Part shown: positions 61,581-64,000 of the stretch, piece after piece
Layout of the letters: every line of letters begins with the position of its first letter
Position numbering within the stretch: position 1 is the stretch's first letter
Notes under the pieces: model-generated
Databases searched by the model: none
What the model was told of the DNA's origin: nothing
The model's input: only the letters and a program-made list of their open reading frames with translations
Assembly: GCF_019645815.1 (NCBI RefSeq)
Contig: NZ_CP080997.1
Location: forward strand, 2,360,880 to 2,424,879
Source of the DNA: Mycolicibacter heraklionensis
GTDB taxonomy: Bacteria > Actinomycetota > Actinomycetes > Mycobacteriales > Mycobacteriaceae
Reading direction: 5' to 3'
Length of the DNA stretch: 64,000 nucleotides
Position numbers and translations under genes: made by a program

Positions 61581-63044
61581 GTGAACACACAGTGGGCGTG
61601 GTTGAGCGGTTCCGGCTACTGGCTGGGCCGCTTGATCCTCGAACGCGGGATCGCCGCCATCTACATCGTCGCGTTTGTCGCGGCCGCCCGGCAGTTCCGT
61701 GCACTGATCGGCGAACACGGCATGACGCCGGTGCCGCAGTACGTGCGCCGTCGTCCGTTTCGGCTGACGCCCAGCATCTTTCACCTGCACTACTCGGATC
61801 GCTTCTTCGCCTGCGTGTGCTGGCTCGGCGCGGGCCTGGCCGCGGCTCTGATGGTGGGAGCCGGCGAGCTGGTACCGCTGTGGGCGGTGATGGCGATCTG
61901 GCTGGTGCTCTGGGGGCTGTATCTGTCGATCGTCAATGTCGGCCAGACGTGGTACGCGTTCGGCTGGGAATCGATCCTGCTGGAAAGCGGGCTGTTGGCT
62001 GTCTTCTTGGGCAATGACCGCGTCGCGCCACCGGTACTGGTCATGTGGCTGGCTCGTTGGCTGCTGTTCCGCATCGAGTTCGGCGCGGGGCTGATAAAGC
62101 TGCGCGGCGATTCCTGCTGGCGTGACTTGACCTGCTTGTACTACCACCACGAGACCCAGCCGATGCCGGGGCCGTTGAGCTGGTTCTTCCACCACCTGCC
62201 CAAACCCTTGCACCGAATAGAGGCAGCGGGCAACCATGTCGCCCAACTGGTGGTCCCGTTCGGGCTATTCGCTCCGCAGCCCATCGCCGGTGTGGCCGCC
62301 GGGATCATCATCGTCACCCAGTTGTGGCTGGTGGCCTCGGGCAACTTCGCCTGGCTGAACTGGATCACGATCGTCTTGGCTGCTGGCGCCCTCGACGAAT
62401 CCTGGTTGACCGGAAGGATTTCGGGCCTCCAACCGCCAGCCATGGCGCCAGCCCCGGTGTGGTTCACCGCTCTGGTGATGGTGTTCGCCGCGATGGTGGT
62501 GATACTGAGCTACTGGCCGGTGCGCAACCTGGCATCACGTCATCAGCGCATGAATGCCAGCTTCAATCCGCTTCATCTGGTCAACAGCTACGGTGCGTTC
62601 GGGACAGTTGGTCGTTCCCGCCGGGAGCTGGTGATCGAAGGCACGGCGGCGACCGAACTCACCGAGCGGACGCCCTGGAGCGAATATCAGTTCAAAGGGA
62701 AACCCGGTGCGGTGGAACGCCTTCCGCGTCAATGGGCGCCGTATCATCTGCGGCTGGACTGGCTGATGTGGTTCGCCGCGCTCTCGCCCCGGTACGCGCT
62801 GCCGTGGCGTGACGCGCTGCTGCAACGGTTACTGCGCAATGACCGGGACACGTTACGTCTGTTGCGCCACAACCCGTTTCCGGACAGCCCACCGAGCTTC
62901 GTGCGGATACTGCTCTACGAGTACCGCTTCACCACCCGCTCCGAGCGGCGATGCAACGGGACCTGGTGGCACCGCAACCTGGTGGGCGTCTATCGGTCGC
63001 CGGTTTCGGCTGCCGGGACGTCGGTGCCTCCCGGTTCCCGTTAG
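61581..63044 (+). CDS. Lipase maturation factor (LMF1)-like membrane protein
   Basis: A 487-residue protein with about six to eight membrane helices in the first ~330 residues, for example ILERGIAAIYIVAFVAAARQF and AVMAIWLVLWGLYLSIVNVG. The LMF signature YAFGWESILLESGLLAVFLG and GAGLIKLRGDSCWRDLTCLYYHHETQPMPGPLSW is present, as are NLASRHQRMNASFNPLHLVNSYGAFG and PRQWAPYHLRLDWLMWF. Bacterial LMF1 homologues are of unknown function; in animals LMF1 aids lipase folding. GTG start 49 bp after cinA. Its stop directly abuts that of the 13E12 gene. Confidence 0.9.
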   Translation: MNTQWAWLSGSGYWLGRLILERGIAAIYIVAFVAAARQFRALIGEHGMTPVPQYVRRRPFRLTPSIFHLHYSDRFFACVCWLGAGLAAALMVGAGELVPLWAVMAIWLVLWGLYLSIVNVGQTWYAFGWESILLESGLLAVFLGNDRVAPPVLVMWLARWLLFRIEFGAGLIKLRGDSCWRDLTCLYYHHETQPMPGPLSWFFHHLPKPLHRIEAAGNHVAQLVVPFGLFAPQPIAGVAAGIIIVTQLWLVASGNFAWLNWITIVLAAGALDESWLTGRISGLQPPAMAPAPVWFTALVMVFAAMVVILSYWPVRNLASRHQRMNASFNPLHLVNSYGAFGTVGRSRRELVIEGTAATELTERTPWSEYQFKGKPGAVERLPRQWAPYHLRLDWLMWFAALSPRYALPWRDALLQRLLRNDRDTLRLLRHNPFPDSPPSFVRILLYEYRFTTRSERRCNGTWWHRNLVGVYRSPVSAAGTSVPPGSR

Positions 63045-64000
63045 TCATTGGGCTAGTTCCCAATCTTCGGGTGGATCCGGGTCGTCTGGTGGTGGGTCTG
63101 GGCGCAGGTGTGTGTTGATGATGTCTTCGATGAAGTGATACGGATTGACGCGGGGCTGACCGCGTTCGAGGTGTGGCGGGGGGATCCACTCCACTTTGCC
63201 GGTGGGGCCGAGTCGGGTGAGCCAGTTGTGTTCGGTGGCCATGCGGTTGTCGGGTGGGCAGGCTAGGGCGAGAGCGTCGACGTCGGTGCGCCCGTTGTGG
63301 GCCCAGTCGTTGTCGAGGTGATGCGCCTGGGACAGATACCCCGATACGGTGCAGCCGGGGCGGGTGCAGCCGCGGTCGCGGGCGTGCAGGACGATGCGTT
63401 GGTCGGCGGATGCGAGGCGTTTGGTGCGGCCTAGCCACAGGGCGCGCCCGTTGCCGTCGAATATGGCGAGATAGTGGTAGGCGTGTTCGGCCATCCGCAG
63501 CAGGTCGCTCATGGGCAGCAGCGTCCCGCCGGCGGTGTGGGCTTTGCCGGTGACAGGTGCAGCGTCGGGTGGGGGGTGTCCTGCTGCGGCGTGGAGTTCG
63601 GCCAGCGTGGTGGTGACGATGACGGTGACTGGCAGGCCGTTGAGTTGACCGAGATCTTTGATGGCGAGCAGGGCGCGGCTGGCGGCCAGCAGGGCGTCGT
63701 GGTTGCGTTGGTCGGGTCGGCGGTCATCGGTGCGGATTTGATCTTCGGTGGGGGTGCCTTGCACGCAGGGGTGTTCGTCGGCGGGGTTGCACATGCCGGG
63801 GGCGGCGAGTTTGGCCAGGATGGGTTCCAAGGTGGCACGTAGTTCGGGGGTGATTTTGCCGGTCAGGGGGCTCAGGCCGTCGGGGCCTTGGCGGCCCAGG
63901 CGTAGCCCGCGGTGGGCATGGCGTTCCCGCTCGCTGAATTCTTCGTCCTGGTTGAGCACTGCCACGAGGTGATCGGCGAATCGGGTGAAGGTCTCGGGTT
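63045..64000 (-). CDS. 13E12-family DUF222/HNH endonuclease-like protein, 3' part
   Basis: The minus frame is open to the window edge, so the 5' end lies outside; about 318 residues are visible. The C-terminal HNH region shows DRGCTRPGCTVSGYLSQAHHLDNDWAHNGRTDVDALALACPPDN, with zinc-binding Cys residues and the His-His-Asn core, the last His of typical members replaced here by DN. Upstream sequence matches the DUF222 type (ALLAASRALLAIKDLGQLNGLPVTVIVTTTL). In mycobacteria these belong to the multicopy 13E12 repeat family, which marks variable or phage-like sites. Nuclease activity is not proven. Confidence 0.85.
   Translation of the reverse strand, partial: PETFTRFADHLVAVLNQDEEFSERERHAHRGLRLGRQGPDGLSPLTGKITPELRATLEPILAKLAAPGMCNPADEHPCVQGTPTEDQIRTDDRRPDQRNHDALLAASRALLAIKDLGQLNGLPVTVIVTTTLAELHAAAGHPPPDAAPVTGKAHTAGGTLLPMSDLLRMAEHAYHYLAIFDGNGRALWLGRTKRLASADQRIVLHARDRGCTRPGCTVSGYLSQAHHLDNDWAHNGRTDVDALALACPPDNRMATEHNWLTRLGPTGKVEWIPPPHLERGQPRVNPYHFIEDIINTHLRPDPPPDDPDPPEDWELAQ

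Overview
The window is high-GC actinobacterial DNA and almost certainly mycobacterial. It carries antigen 85B (fbpB), the alanine/proline-rich antigen Apa next to modABC, bfrA, glcB, guaB1, an MmpS-like protein, a GjpA-like surface protein, DUF7159 and a 13E12-type HNH/DUF222 gene. Gene content and order follow, as recalled from memory, the M. tuberculosis stretch Rv1832-Rv1901, with losses and insertions; the full-length oxyR argues for a non-tuberculous species. I cannot name the species from sequence alone.

Layout: (1) 1-11.5 kb: the end of gcvP, a GjpA-like secreted protein, then a long minus-strand run read as guaB1, two CNNM/CBS membrane proteins, a conserved protein often labelled 3-methyladenine glycosylase, malate synthase glcB, and a VWA/solute-binding membrane protein. 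(2) 11.5-15.4 kb: a gene-poor 0.8 kb stretch, two tandem exported histidine-phosphatase-like proteins and an alpha/beta hydrolase. (3) 15.4-21 kb: gnd1 with an M56 peptidase and BlaI repressor, a thioesterase, ndh and an SDR; the urease operon that lies here in M. tuberculosis is absent. (4) 21-26 kb: modABC, apa, a GlsB/YeaQ-type membrane protein, adhA. (5) 26-37.9 kb: a CPBP protease, an MmpS-like protein coupled to phosphoketolase, a fused CoA-transferase with a thiolase-like partner, a flavoprotein reductase with an HhH protein, lldD2, DUF1810 and a deaminase. (6) 37.9-42.6 kb: peroxide and iron handling: ahpD, ahpC, intact oxyR, a crotonase, then bacterioferritin-associated ferredoxin plus a duplicated-domain protein, diverging from bfrA across two abutting IdeR-like boxes. 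(7) 42.6-53 kb: an MFS exporter with a winged-helix tail, a CMD-family protein, a CocE-type hydrolase, fbpB with a strong hairpin, DUF7159, YceI, and a second 6-phosphogluconate dehydrogenase (gnd2). (8) 53-57.2 kb: a five-gene MoxR/DUF58/DUF4129 operon whose genes all overlap by 4 nt. (9) 57.2-64 kb: a nitronate-monooxygenase-like flavoprotein behind a KstR-type operator, a HAD phosphatase, small proteins, cinA, a lipase-maturation-factor-like membrane protein, and the 3' part of a 13E12 gene.

Much of the content is central carbon and redox metabolism (glyoxylate shunt, pentose phosphate, lactate, phosphoketolase, NADH oxidation), molybdate uptake and cell-envelope export. The signals most worth following are the iron-regulated block at 40.9-42.6 kb and the tandem exported phosphatase-like proteins, which seem to lack the distal catalytic histidine. 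No rRNA, tRNA, CRISPR array or insertion sequence was seen.
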